The notes under the pieces are model-generated. The model made no database searches, was not told the origin of the DNA, and saw only the letters and a list, made by a program, of their open reading frames with translations. DNA of 47,401 bases from an uncultured Oscillospiraceae bacterium. Its GTDB lineage: Bacteria; Bacillota; Clostridia; Oscillospirales; Ruminococcaceae. The stretch is from NCBI GenBank assembly GCA_900539195.1, contig UQBC01000019.1, forward strand, positions 1 through 47,401, written 5' to 3'. Below are positions 16,448 through 23,919 of this stretch, piece after piece. Each line of letters opens with the position of its first letter. Position 1 is the first letter of the stretch. The translations under genes and the position numbers were made by a program.

Positions 16448-16786
16448 TTATATCGCATTCTTTATATCTTCTATAATAGATTTCATTTTCTCTTTTTCAT
16501 CGGCACTGCCGACATTCTCATCCGTAAGAGCTGTCAGCTTGTCGCATAAATCACAGACATTGCGGTACTTTTGCGCAAATCCGAGCGTTTCCTCAAGCTG
16601 AGTGAGATATTCTTCCGCTGTGCGTATGCACTTGTGAACGCCCTGTCTTGTGATACCCATATTCTCGGCAATCTCGGAAAGTGACAGATCCTCGTCATAG
16701 TAAAGGCTGAGCGTATCATATTGCTTTTCGGTAAGCATACTGCCGTAGGTATCGAGCAGTATTGCGTTTTCGATATTCTTTGACAT
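16448..16786 (-). CDS. ylxM: YlxM family SRP-associated HTH protein
   Basis: A 112-residue helix-turn-helix protein (LSLSEIAENMGITRQGVHKCI) that is a standard upstream partner of ffh in Firmicutes. It is thought to assist SRP function. The frame is open further upstream to 16828, but AAAGGAGC is ideally placed for ATG 16786. It is the first gene of the operon. Its leader is about 220 nt long and contains a duplicated 45-nt block that includes a copy of the ribosome-binding region. Confidence 0.9.
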   Translation of the reverse strand: MSKNIENAILLDTYGSMLTEKQYDTLSLYYDEDLSLSEIAENMGITRQGVHKCIRTAEEYLTQLEETLGFAQKYRNVCDLCDKLTALTDENVGSADEKEKMKSIIEDIKNAI

Positions 16787-16792
16787 TTTGCC

Positions 16793-16914
16793 GCTCCTTT
16801 GTCCGTCCGTATTTCCGTTAACAGTCATACAGATTTACCCACGCTCCGATTTTCTTGCGTCCTTCGTATGCTCCTTTGTTCGTCCGTATTCACGGTAACA
16901 GTCATACAGACTTA
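16793..16914 (-). repeat. 45-nt direct repeat in the ylxM leader (copies 16793-16837 and 16870-16914)
   Basis: The two copies start GCTCCTTTGT and end CATACAGAYTTA, differ at few positions, and are 77 nt apart. The ylxM-proximal copy lies directly before the start and includes the Shine-Dalgarno region. The distal copy lies 83 nt before the ATG, so the leader carries two ribosome-binding-like segments. This looks like a local duplication, or a paired structured element. Confidence 0.8.
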
Positions 16915-17014
16915 AGCGATTCACTGCCGGCTTACAAGCCGTAAATCCCGCAAACCTTTTTGTTGTGCCGTTTCAAGCGGTGTAATGCTGTTTTGGTTTA
17001 CAGCCACCTGATAT

Positions 17015-17043
17015 ATTATACACAAAGAGAGCCGCTTTGTCAA
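17015..17043 (-). promoter_or_regulatory. Consensus SigA promoter of ylxM-ffh-rpsP-khpA
   Basis: On the minus strand: TTGACA (17043-17038), exactly 17 bp, TATAAT (17020-17015). Transcription would start near 17008. The gap 16787-17129 holds this promoter, the repeated leader and the divergent kinase promoter. I looked for SRP RNA here and saw none. Confidence 0.9.
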
Positions 17044-17071
17044 GTAAAATCTGAAAATTTCTTATAAATAC

Positions 17072-17100
17072 TTGACTGCAAACCGATTTAGCGGTAATAT
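17072..17100 (+). promoter_or_regulatory. SigA promoter of the PfkB-type kinase
   Basis: TTGACT (17072-17077), 17-bp spacer, TAATAT (17095-17100). It is divergent from the ylxM promoter with 28 bp between the -35 boxes. Confidence 0.75.
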
Positions 17101-17129
17101 ATACTCATAACCGACAAGGAGCGATCATT

Positions 17130-17924
17130 ATGATAATAACAACTCTTACCTGTATGTGCGTCGACATATTCGACAATACGATAATGCCCGGAGGCGAATC
17201 GCTTAATTTCGCCGCAACAATATCACGGCTTACAGATGCGAAGGTCTATATAATCGGCGCTGTTGGAAATGACAGCTACGGTAAAACCGTCCTTGACAGC
17301 ATAAAAGATTTCAACATCGACAAAACCCATATCAGAACAGAAAACGGAGATACCGCCTCGAACCGCACCTACCTTACCCCCGACGGCGACCGTTATTATA
17401 AAGACGATTCGTGGAACGGCGGAGTGTTCTCAAGCTTTGCCCTGTCTGCGTCTGACAGGGAATTATTGCATTCGTCGGATATGGTGCATACCACCTTTTC
17501 CGGACCGAATTTCAACGATGTAATAGACTGCTGCCGTGAAAAGCGTTTTCCGCTGAGCGTTGATTTTGATATTTGCAGGGATTTTGACACGATAGAAAAA
17601 TACCTTGACTGCATATCGCTTTTGTTTATAAGCGGAGATGAACCTACGCTTGAAAAAGCGAAACAGCTTTCCTCAAAATATCCCAATACGGTCTTTATCG
17701 TAACGCTCGGAGAAAACGGAAGCACCGCCTTTTCAAAAGGCACGGCTTATCATTGTGCCGCCGCTGAGGTATCCGAAGTAACAGATACCACCGGTTGCGG
17801 CGACAGCTATCAGGCAGGCTTTATAGCAAGCTATCTTGCTGACGGGAACATAGAAACGGCTATGAGTAAAGGCTCGCAGACAGCCGCACAAACGCTTTCG
17901 TTCATCGGAGGATTCAGATATTGA
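17130..17924 (+). CDS. PfkB-family sugar kinase
   Basis: Cytoplasmic ribokinase-fold kinase of 264 aa. The N-terminal GGE motif (MPGGESLNFAATISRL, residues 20-35) binds sugar. GNDSYGK follows. The ATP-binding signature with the catalytic Asp is DTTGCGDSYQAGF at about 220-232. The overall form is nearest to FrlD-like (fructoselysine-6-phosphate route) or fructokinase-like members, but the substrate cannot be fixed from sequence. No frlB or other pathway gene is adjacent. The ribosome binding site is AAGGAG. It is monocistronic and convergent with the GH3 gene. Confidence 0.88.
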   Translation: MIITTLTCMCVDIFDNTIMPGGESLNFAATISRLTDAKVYIIGAVGNDSYGKTVLDSIKDFNIDKTHIRTENGDTASNRTYLTPDGDRYYKDDSWNGGVFSSFALSASDRELLHSSDMVHTTFSGPNFNDVIDCCREKRFPLSVDFDICRDFDTIEKYLDCISLLFISGDEPTLEKAKQLSSKYPNTVFIVTLGENGSTAFSKGTAYHCAAAEVSEVTDTTGCGDSYQAGFIASYLADGNIETAMSKGSQTAAQTLSFIGGFRY

Positions 17925-17928
17925 AACA

Positions 17929-17956
17929 CGGCGGAAAAGCAAAAGCTTTTCCGCCG
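17929..17956. terminator. Bidirectional terminator between PfkB kinase and GH3
   Basis: A perfect 12-bp stem CGGCGGAAAAGC/GCTTTTCCGCCG with an AAAA loop lies between two convergent stop codons. The plus-side tail is TCATTATTTTAT and the minus-side tail TGTTTCAATAT. Confidence 0.88.
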
Positions 17957-17964
17957 TCATTATT

Positions 17965-20040
17965 TTATATGCTGACTTCGACCGATACGCACCTTCCGCC
18001 GTACAGCTTCTCGCTTAGCTGTGTCGGCTGTGTGAAGCCGGCGTAAAGCGTATATCTGCCGCTTATTACCGCTCTTACGCCGTTATCGTCAACTGTTTCA
18101 AACGCACTTTCGGGAATATTGACGTTTATCGTCCTGATTTCCCCGTCAAACAGTGAAACACGCTCAAATGCGCAAAGGCTGTGATTTTTCACTCCGTTTT
18201 CGCTCTTTATATAGACCTGCAGAACGTCCTCCGCACTTCTGCTTCCCGTATTGGTAACATTAACGGTCAGCGTATTGTCCTTGTACGAAATATCGCCGCA
18301 TTCAAAGTGCGAATAGGTAAGTCCGTAGCCGAAAGGATAAAGCACGTTGCTTTCATCGTCACAGAAGCGATATGTCCTGTTCTTCATTGAATAGTCGGTG
18401 AAATCGGGTAACATATCCGCCGATTTGTAGAAAGTGACCGGGAGCTTGCCAGACGGTGAAACCTCCCCGAAAAGTATCTCTGCAAGCGCCTTTCCGCCGT
18501 ACTGACCCGGATACCACGCATTTATAAGGGCGTTTCCCTCGCATTCGGTATTCACACTGCTTCCTGCCGCAAGAACTATTATAAGCGGCTTTCCCGTGCC
18601 TTTCAGCTTCTGCAGAAGCACTCGCTGAACCTCAGGCAATCTGAGATCCGGCTTATCCCCCGATGCAAACTCATTTCCTGTGTCGCCCTCCTCGCCCTCA
18701 AGAGTAGCGTCAAGTCCCACACATACAACAGTGACATCCGCCGCCTCGCACGCCGCAACCGCCTCGGCATATCTGTCGCCTGGCAGTGCAAGACCCTGCG
18801 TTCTGTCACGGAAAAGCTGACAGCCCTCCGCATAATATACCCTGCCGTCAAATGCGTCCTGTATTCCCTCAAGGAACGTAACGCTTCTGTCGGGCGTACC
18901 GTTATAGTTTCCGAGCAATGCCGCACGGCTGTCCGCATTCGGTCCTATTACGGCTATCGAGCTTATCCTGCTTTTGTCAAGCGGAAGTATGCCGTCATTA
19001 TGCAAAAGCACCATTGATTTCTCCGCCGCTTCAAGCGATAACGCTTTATTGCCGTCACAGGCGATAATATCAAACGGCAGGTCATCAAACTCGTTATCGT
19101 CAAGCTGTCCGAGCCTTATTCTTGTCCGTAATGCGTGAATGCAGGCAGTGCGTATATCCTGCTTTGTTATAAGCCCTTCTTCAAGCGCCGCCAGAATATG
19201 CAGATATGTGTTTCCGCAGTTAACGTCACAACCTGCCTTCAGTGCCATTGCCGCAGACTGCGGTGCTGTATCGGTGATTTTGTGTGTAGTATGAAAATCC
19301 CTTATCGCCCAGCAATCCGACACAAAATAACCGTCGAAGCCCCATTCACGCAGTTTTCCCATCAGCTTTTCAGATGCGCACGCAGGCTCGCCGTTCACCC
19401 TGTTATATGCGCCCATAACACCTTCGACCCTGCCCTCTTTTACAAGCGCCTTGAATGCAGGCAGATAGGTTTCTTCCATGTCCTTTTCACTTGCCTTGGC
19501 ATCAAACTCGTGGCGGAGCGACTCCGGACCGCTGTGTACCGCAAAATGCTTTGCGCAGGCGGCGGCTCTGAGGTATTCTTCTTCTCCCTGTATGCCCTTT
19601 ACGAAGTTCACACCGAGCCTTGAAGTCAGGTACGGATCCTCGCCGTAGGTTTCATGCCCTCTGCCCCAGCGTGGGTCACGGAATATGTTTATATTCGGCG
19701 CCCATAATGTAAGGCCTTTATATATGTCGGTATCGCCGTGTTTTGCGGCGCTGTTGTACATTGCCCTTGCTTCTGTGGAAATCACCTCACCGACACGATA
19801 CATCATATCCTTGTCGAAAGCCGCCGCAAGTGCGATAGCCTGCGGAAAAACCGTAGCCGTTCCTGCCCTTGCCACGCCGTGAAGCCCCTCGTTCCACCAG
19901 TTATAAGACGGAAGTCCTGCCTTTTCTATGGCAGGTGCGTCATATTTCAGCTGCTGTGCCTGTTCCTCCGTACTCAGCGTATCGGCAAGTGCCGCCGCTC
20001 TCTCGTAAGCCGATAATTGTTTATCCTTATATCTTTCCAT
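17965..20040 (-). CDS. GH3 beta-glycosidase (beta-xylosidase or beta-glucosidase), intracellular
   Basis: Removes terminal beta-linked sugars from oligosaccharides. It is 691 aa with no signal peptide, so cytoplasmic. The GH3 N-terminal barrel contains NWWNEGLHGVARAG (residues 47-60), RDPRWGRGHETYGEDP at about 121-136, and KHFAVHSGP. The nucleophile Asp is D242 in FVSDCWA. The C-terminal GH3 sandwich and an Fn3-like domain (about 590-691) follow. NWWNEGLHG and CDVNCGNTY resemble the GH3 beta-xylosidase/arabinofuranosidase branch more than classic beta-glucosidases; this is inference. The ribosome binding site is AAGGAG. It has its own promoter and shares a terminator with the PfkB kinase. Confidence 0.92.
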   Translation of the reverse strand: MERYKDKQLSAYERAAALADTLSTEEQAQQLKYDAPAIEKAGLPSYNWWNEGLHGVARAGTATVFPQAIALAAAFDKDMMYRVGEVISTEARAMYNSAAKHGDTDIYKGLTLWAPNINIFRDPRWGRGHETYGEDPYLTSRLGVNFVKGIQGEEEYLRAAACAKHFAVHSGPESLRHEFDAKASEKDMEETYLPAFKALVKEGRVEGVMGAYNRVNGEPACASEKLMGKLREWGFDGYFVSDCWAIRDFHTTHKITDTAPQSAAMALKAGCDVNCGNTYLHILAALEEGLITKQDIRTACIHALRTRIRLGQLDDNEFDDLPFDIIACDGNKALSLEAAEKSMVLLHNDGILPLDKSRISSIAVIGPNADSRAALLGNYNGTPDRSVTFLEGIQDAFDGRVYYAEGCQLFRDRTQGLALPGDRYAEAVAACEAADVTVVCVGLDATLEGEEGDTGNEFASGDKPDLRLPEVQRVLLQKLKGTGKPLIIVLAAGSSVNTECEGNALINAWYPGQYGGKALAEILFGEVSPSGKLPVTFYKSADMLPDFTDYSMKNRTYRFCDDESNVLYPFGYGLTYSHFECGDISYKDNTLTVNVTNTGSRSAEDVLQVYIKSENGVKNHSLCAFERVSLFDGEIRTINVNIPESAFETVDDNGVRAVISGRYTLYAGFTQPTQLSEKLYGGRCVSVEVSI

Positions 20041-20081
20041 AAATTGCTCCTTGAAATCCGGTCTGCCGTACTGTTAAGTTG

Positions 20082-20110
20082 ATTTTATCATATTTTGCGG
20101 CAAGTTTCAA
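20082..20110 (-). promoter_or_regulatory. SigA promoter of the GH3 gene
   Basis: On the minus strand: TTGAAA (20110-20105), 17-bp spacer, TAAAAT (20087-20082). It lies 42 nt before ATG 20040. Confidence 0.7.
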
Positions 20111-20129
20111 GATGAAAAGGTACAAAAAA

Positions 20130-20151
20130 CGGACAGCCTTCCGACTGTCCG
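20130..20151 (-). terminator. Terminator of the 91-aa secreted protein gene
   Basis: CGGACAG/CTGTCCG stem with an 8-nt loop. On the minus strand TTTTTTG follows directly. It lies 32 nt after the stop. Confidence 0.8.
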
Positions 20152-20183
20152 CATTATCCACATTATCATATTACATTATCGCC

Positions 20184-20459
20184 TTACTGCTTATCATCCT
20201 TCGACTTTCTGTTACTGATAACCGAGCCTACAATAATTCCTCCTACAAGGACTGCCGCACCTGCTGTGCTTAACACTATCCAGCCGGGGAATGCGTTGCT
20301 TTCCGCTGTCTGCCCTGCAATAAGTCCGTTCTGTGCCATTTCTGCTCTTGCATTACTGCCGTTGTCAACGGGCGATTGAGCGGACGCATAAATGCTTACC
20401 GTGATTAATGTAGTTGCAAGTGCAGCTATTGTCGTGATTGTTTTTAATAGTTTTGTCAT
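20184..20459 (-). CDS. Small exported membrane-anchored protein, 91 aa
   Basis: Residues 1-28 form a signal sequence (Lys-rich start, TTIAALATTLITVSIYASA with a likely cleavage at ASA-Q). A short polar region of about 30 residues is rich in Asn/Ala/Gln. A C-terminal membrane helix (about 58-80, ending in GGIIVGSVISN) is followed by the charged tail RKSKDDKQ. No family was recognised. The start was set at ATG 20459 because AAAGGAC lies 8 nt upstream; an in-frame ATG at 20477 overlaps that site. The gene is driven by one of two near-identical promoters with 11-bp repeats, which links it to the membrane proteins at 20745-21648. Confidence 0.8.
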   Translation of the reverse strand: MTKLLKTITTIAALATTLITVSIYASAQSPVDNGSNARAEMAQNGLIAGQTAESNAFPGWIVLSTAGAAVLVGGIIVGSVISNRKSKDDKQ

Positions 20460-20519
20460 AATTTTCAGTCCTTTCATAGTTTTACGTTTGATTGATGTAG
20501 TGTAAGGTGTATTTTCTTT

Positions 20520-20603
20520 CCTGATTTTAGTATATCACATAAAAACTGCAAGTCAATATTTATGACAAAACTGTAACTATTTTGTTACCGGTTTGTAACC
20601 TTT
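20520..20603 (-). promoter_or_regulatory. Promoter copy A with four 11-bp-spaced GTTACA repeats
   Basis: On the minus strand GTTACA, GTAACA, GTTACA and GTCATA occur at exact 11-bp intervals. They are followed at once by TTGACT, a 16-bp spacer and TATACT. The 84-nt segment is nearly identical to copy B (21713-21797), with the repeat part differing at one base. Four half-sites on one face of the helix just before the -35 box are typical of OmpR/PhoB-family activator sites. TTACA-N4-TGTCA also resembles the BceR-type inverted pattern. Confidence 0.8.
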
Positions 20604-20677
20604 TTTGGCTGTTCGGCAAGCGCATCAACTGCCGAAGATTTACCTGCGACGAATGAGGGCTTTCATTATACAGAAAA

Positions 20678-20708
20678 GCGGCTGACAGCCCTAAAAGGCA
20701 TCAGCCGC
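20678..20708 (-). terminator. Terminator of the two-gene membrane protein operon
   Basis: GCGGCTGA (20678-20685) pairs with TCAGCCGC (20701-20708). On the minus strand TTTTCT follows. It lies 36 nt after the stop of the 153-aa gene. Confidence 0.75.
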
Positions 20709-20744
20709 ATAACAGATATAATTGTATAACCCGTATATACATTA

Positions 20745-21206
20745 TTAATCAAGCAATACAGTTAAATCATAACCGAAGCATATCAGACACACCGCTATAT
20801 ACAAAATCGGATTTGAAATAATGACAATTAACCGTTCTAAACCCGTTCTGCACTTTCGCAGAAAATAAAATGTTGATAAAATAACGAACAAGAAAATAGC
20901 ACACCATGCATAATAGATAGAATCCAACAGTTCGTTCAGAAGACAAGCAATAAAGATAAAAACTAAAGAAATTGCCGACACGATAGCCCTGTCTTTAAGA
21001 TAAAAGCTTGTATCGGTTTTGGTAATCAGCGTAATTACTATCGGAAGAAATCCGCCAAGTAAAGCGCTGAACAAACAGCCTAGCCTTAAAGCGTTTAATT
21101 CTTTGCCAATAGAAAAAATGACAAAAGAAGTTCCGAATATCAGACATATTAATATCGGGAAAAACAAAGAACCGATAATCTTTCTGCTTGTAAAATTATG
21201 TTTCAT
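20745..21206 (-). CDS. Hypothetical four- to five-helix membrane protein, 153 aa
   Basis: A strongly hydrophobic protein with helices at about 10-31, 38-58, 73-90, 97-113 and 128-148 and few charged residues outside the ends. No family was recognised. The ribosome binding site AGGAGA lies 7 nt before ATG 21206. It is second in an operon 28 nt after the 137-aa gene, under promoter copy B. Both proteins have AT-richer codons than the flanking metabolic genes. The pattern would suit an immunity, sensor or envelope-stress accessory protein, but nothing in the sequence decides this. Confidence 0.75.
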   Translation of the reverse strand: MKHNFTSRKIIGSLFFPILICLIFGTSFVIFSIGKELNALRLGCLFSALLGGFLPIVITLITKTDTSFYLKDRAIVSAISLVFIFIACLLNELLDSIYYAWCAIFLFVILSTFYFLRKCRTGLERLIVIISNPILYIAVCLICFGYDLTVLLD

Positions 21207-21234
21207 GAAGTCTCCTATACCGGAACACTACAGT

Positions 21235-21648
21235 TTAGTTTTGTTTTTTGCAGACTAATCTTGTTAATTTCGCCAGAGCGAAAGACGGCAATTGTACAAC
21301 AAGCATTTCTAATACTATAATTACCGCATCGGTATAAACATCGGGATTAAAAAATTGGGAACTTCCACTATGGAGATAGTACAATAAATACACCCCCTCG
21401 TTTTCAAATATCAAGACAAACAGAAATGTAATAACCGCACCGCAGAATATTACGTATACGGGCAAATCAAAACAAAGAACCGCCAGATACGTTATAAGTA
21501 TTACCGCAACGAATGAGCAAGCTATTTGGATGTCTTGGATGTCACCAAAATTGCCGTTCATAACGTCCATAAAATGAATAAGTATATGCATCAGCAACAC
21601 CAATACTTGCATCCCGATACCTAAACTTATGTTTTTTGCAATCTTCAT
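21235..21648 (-). CDS. Hypothetical four-helix membrane protein, 137 aa
   Basis: Hydrophobic helices lie at about 8-27, 42-61, 65-83 and 105-128. An Asp/Asn-rich loop sits after the first helix and a short Lys tail ends the protein. No family was recognised. The ribosome binding site AGGAGGATCAA is ideal. It is first in an operon with the 153-aa membrane protein, and the promoter is the second copy (B) of the 11-bp-repeat promoter. Confidence 0.75.
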   Translation of the reverse strand: MKIAKNISLGIGMQVLVLLMHILIHFMDVMNGNFGDIQDIQIACSFVAVILITYLAVLCFDLPVYVIFCGAVITFLFVLIFENEGVYLLYYLHSGSSQFFNPDVYTDAVIIVLEMLVVQLPSFALAKLTRLVCKKQN

Positions 21649-21712
21649 TTGATCCTCCTGTCTGTCGAGGTTGAATCAGATAGTATATCATCTGTAAGAT
21701 ATGTTCTTTTTT

Positions 21713-21797
21713 CCTGATTTCAATATATCATGCAAAAAAAGGTAAGTCAATATTTATGACAAAACTGTAACTGTTTTGTTACCGGTTTGTAACCTTT
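21713..21797 (-). promoter_or_regulatory. Promoter copy B with four 11-bp-spaced GTTACA repeats
   Basis: Same arrangement as copy A: GTTACA, GTAACA, GTTACA, GTCATA every 11 bp on the minus strand, then TTGACT, a 17-bp spacer and TATATT. It begins 5 nt after the end of the DUF4097 gene with no clear terminator between, so the PadR operon may read into it. Confidence 0.8.
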
Positions 21798-21801
21798 AGA
21801 A

Positions 21802-22791
21802 TCATTCCGAAAGTGTGTATGTATCAAGAATAAAGCTTCCGCTTGCAACGTTGACATTAACATTTGCTTCGGCATTTCCGTATGAAATACTGCCGCTTCC
21901 AGTAAGTTTTTCATTTCTTCCGTCAAGACCTATTTTTATCGAACCCGAAGCAACGCTGTATGCTACCCGTGCCCCTGTGTCCTTTGGTACGGAGATATGC
22001 GCTTTTCCACTTGCTACTTTTGCATCTATGCCTGTAATCTTTTCTGAACAGCCAAGCGTAAGCGAACCCGATGTAACATTAGTGTACAGTTCACCGCCGC
22101 CTGCATTCAGTGAAGTGATTTTACCGGAGGTAAGACTGTATTTGCTCTTTTCGCTTATGAATCCGTCAAGTGTAATCTTACCGCTGAGTACCGATACATT
22201 TACATTTGTGTGTTTATGAGTTCTTGAAGATATATCAGCCAATCCCGATGATACATTAATATCAAAATTTTCTGTGGCAACACTTGAATTTATCTTACCG
22301 CTGTATAACTGAATTTTTGTACTTTTTTCAGTATGCGGCATATCTCCCGACAGCGAGCCTGAAGCTACCGTTACATCTGCATTTTCAAGCGTACCGTTAT
22401 CTCTGTAGCTTTCGGGAAAAGATATTTCTATCTTTGTCGGAACGCTTGCAAGTGTAAAGAGTGAGAAGAATGAAAATCCTGATTTTTCTTTAATGTTAAG
22501 CGTACCGTCAGTGATATTACATTCTATTTTCTTGTTTTTATCCACCGTAACATAGCTTACCTTTACCTCGTTACCGCTGTTGTATGAAATATTTGCATTT
22601 GCACTGAGTACGCTTATATCAAGTCCTGAAAAGGCATCTGTAAAAGTAAACTCCTGCTTTTCTGAATTTTTGTCGATTATGTTATTCATATACTTCTCTC
22701 CTTCAAGCAATGTCGGCAATGCCGTAACTGCACAGCCCAAAATTCCTAATGCCAGCAAAGCGGCTGATATTATCAGTATTATCTTTTTCAT
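21802..22791 (-). CDS. DUF4097 beta-helix-like exported protein, 329 aa
   Basis: An N-terminal membrane anchor or lipoprotein-like signal (residues 1-25, ALLALGILGCAV; the Cys at 20 could be lipidated) precedes about 270 residues of repeated strands. The recurring short motif is V/L-x-SG-K/S-L/I-x (LYSGKI, VLSGKI, LTSGKI, VTSGSL, VASGKA, VASGSI, VASGSF). This is the DUF4097/DUF4098 adhesin-like beta-solenoid. It forms the last gene of a padR-DUF1700-DUF4097 operon, a recurring Firmicutes module whose members are linked to envelope stress responses (e.g. LiaX-type proteins in relatives). The ATG overlaps the DUF1700 stop (TGATG). Confidence 0.85.
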   Translation of the reverse strand: MKKIILIISAALLALGILGCAVTALPTLLEGEKYMNNIIDKNSEKQEFTFTDAFSGLDISVLSANANISYNSGNEVKVSYVTVDKNKKIECNITDGTLNIKEKSGFSFFSLFTLASVPTKIEISFPESYRDNGTLENADVTVASGSLSGDMPHTEKSTKIQLYSGKINSSVATENFDINVSSGLADISSRTHKHTNVNVSVLSGKITLDGFISEKSKYSLTSGKITSLNAGGGELYTNVTSGSLTLGCSEKITGIDAKVASGKAHISVPKDTGARVAYSVASGSIKIGLDGRNEKLTGSGSISYGNAEANVNVNVASGSFILDTYTLSE

Positions 22792-23417
22792 CAGAAACCT
22801 GCCTTTCTGCCTGCAAACGTTCTTACATGAAGTCTTGCTACCGCTTTTATCGCACCTGCAAAACCTTTTATAACGTTTGGCGTGAACGCCGCCATAATTC
22901 CGCCGAGTCCAAGGATAACCATTCCTGCAAATACATTGAACATTCCGCCGAACAGAAGTGCCGTAACACTGTCAGAAACAAACGGCAGCATAACGGAAAT
23001 GATACTTACCACACCGGAAACAATAAAAGCAAACGCTACCGCAATATAAACTATAACAAGTGATGCCAACGTAGGCAATGCCCAGTCAAGTACAAACAGA
23101 TCAAGCAGTATAACGCCTGTTATCATTCCGCCGCTGATCTTGCCTGTATTGCTGTCAACACGATTTACCCCGGCAGTGATATTCTTCACGTTGCTATTAC
23201 TGCTTTGTACATTTTCCGAATTCTCCCCGACATACTCCTTTACTATCTCAATGGGATCTCCGAGCTTTGCGCATATCTCGCTTTCGGTTTCGCCGTTTTC
23301 CTCTCCCTCCGAGAAATGACGTTCAAAATCCTCTGCCATTTCTCCGAACGATAATGAATATTTCTCAGCCTGTGATTTCAGAGCCGCCATAAACTCTGCT
23401 TTAGTGTTGTAAGTCAT
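22791..23417 (-). CDS. DUF1700 (HAAS-domain) membrane protein, 208 aa
   Basis: The N-terminal helical HAAS-type domain (residues 1-70: MTYNTKAEFMAALKSQ onward, then the characteristic SEICAKLGDPIEIVKEY) is followed by a Ser/Asn-rich linker. Three to four membrane helices span about 95-190, and the tail is basic. Such proteins are found with PadR repressors and probably act as membrane partners or anti-regulators. ATG 23417 has AAAGGAA upstream; the frame extends to 23441 without one. It lies 16 nt after padR and overlaps the DUF4097 gene by one base. Confidence 0.88.
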   Translation of the reverse strand: MTYNTKAEFMAALKSQAEKYSLSFGEMAEDFERHFSEGEENGETESEICAKLGDPIEIVKEYVGENSENVQSSNSNVKNITAGVNRVDSNTGKISGGMITGVILLDLFVLDWALPTLASLVIVYIAVAFAFIVSGVVSIISVMLPFVSDSVTALLFGGMFNVFAGMVILGLGGIMAAFTPNVIKGFAGAIKAVARLHVRTFAGRKAGF

Positions 23418-23433
23418 AATTCGATTCCTTTCT

Positions 23434-23745
23434 TCAATCAATACCGAGTATCTTATTGACGGACTTATAGAAATCCGACCATTCGCTTATCTGTACCGAC
23501 AGCTTCTTTCTGCCGGTGTCGGTCAGCGAATAATACTTTCTTGAAGGACCCTCGCTTGATTCTACAAGATAGGAGGTGATGCACCCCTCGTCTTTAAGCC
23601 GTTTCATAAGCGGATAAATTGTTCCCTCTGTGATATGGATGCTCTCCGAAATTGCATTTACAAGCTCATAACCGTAGCAATCACGGTCTGACAGCAGAGC
23701 CAGTACGCACAGTTCCAGCGTTCCTCTTTTAAGTTGTGGATTCAT
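23434..23745 (-). CDS. PadR-family transcriptional repressor
   Basis: A 103-residue winged-helix regulator. The family core is clear: LKRGTLELCVLALL, GYELVNAI, ITEGTIYPLMKRLKDEG, and PSRKYYSLTDTGRKKL. AAAGGAGC lies directly upstream of ATG 23745, so the longer open frame to 23811 is not used. It heads an operon with DUF1700 and DUF4097 genes. A perfect 19-bp palindrome covers its own -35 box, so it is almost surely autorepressed. The effector is unknown; relatives respond to toxic small molecules or envelope stress. Confidence 0.92.
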   Translation of the reverse strand: MNPQLKRGTLELCVLALLSDRDCYGYELVNAISESIHITEGTIYPLMKRLKDEGCITSYLVESSEGPSRKYYSLTDTGRKKLSVQISEWSDFYKSVNKILGID

Positions 23746-23774
23746 ACACCGCTCCTTTCTGTTTCGTTGTACTA

Positions 23775-23807
23775 AGTATAACACAATGTACCTTGCATTG
23801 CAAGGTA
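23775..23807 (-). promoter_or_regulatory. padR promoter and palindromic operator
   Basis: On the minus strand: TTGCAA (23803-23798), 17-bp spacer, TATACT (23780-23775). The palindrome TACCTTGCA-T-TGCAAGGTA (23789-23807) has 9-bp perfect arms and buries the -35 hexamer. The binding protein is presumably the PadR encoded 44 nt downstream. Confidence 0.82.
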
Positions 23808-23870
23808 GCAAGCGTTAAATTATAGCCGAAATTATCGGCGGGATTTTGTGTATTCTGTACATAAGTATAA

Positions 23871-23895
23871 AACCGCCGTGCGAAACACGGCGGTT
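23871..23895 (-). terminator. Terminator of serC-serA
   Basis: A perfect 10-bp stem AACCGCCGTG/CACGGCGGTT with a 5-nt loop. On the minus strand TTATAC follows. It lies 24 nt after the serA stop. Confidence 0.85.
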
Positions 23896-23919
23896 CATAG
23901 TTTATTTGATTGTTTCTGA

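Noticed and set aside
16829..17010. SRP RNA gene near ylxM-ffh
   Set aside because: No GGAA tetraloop hairpin with the conserved asymmetric loop could be found; the region is the leader of ylxM.
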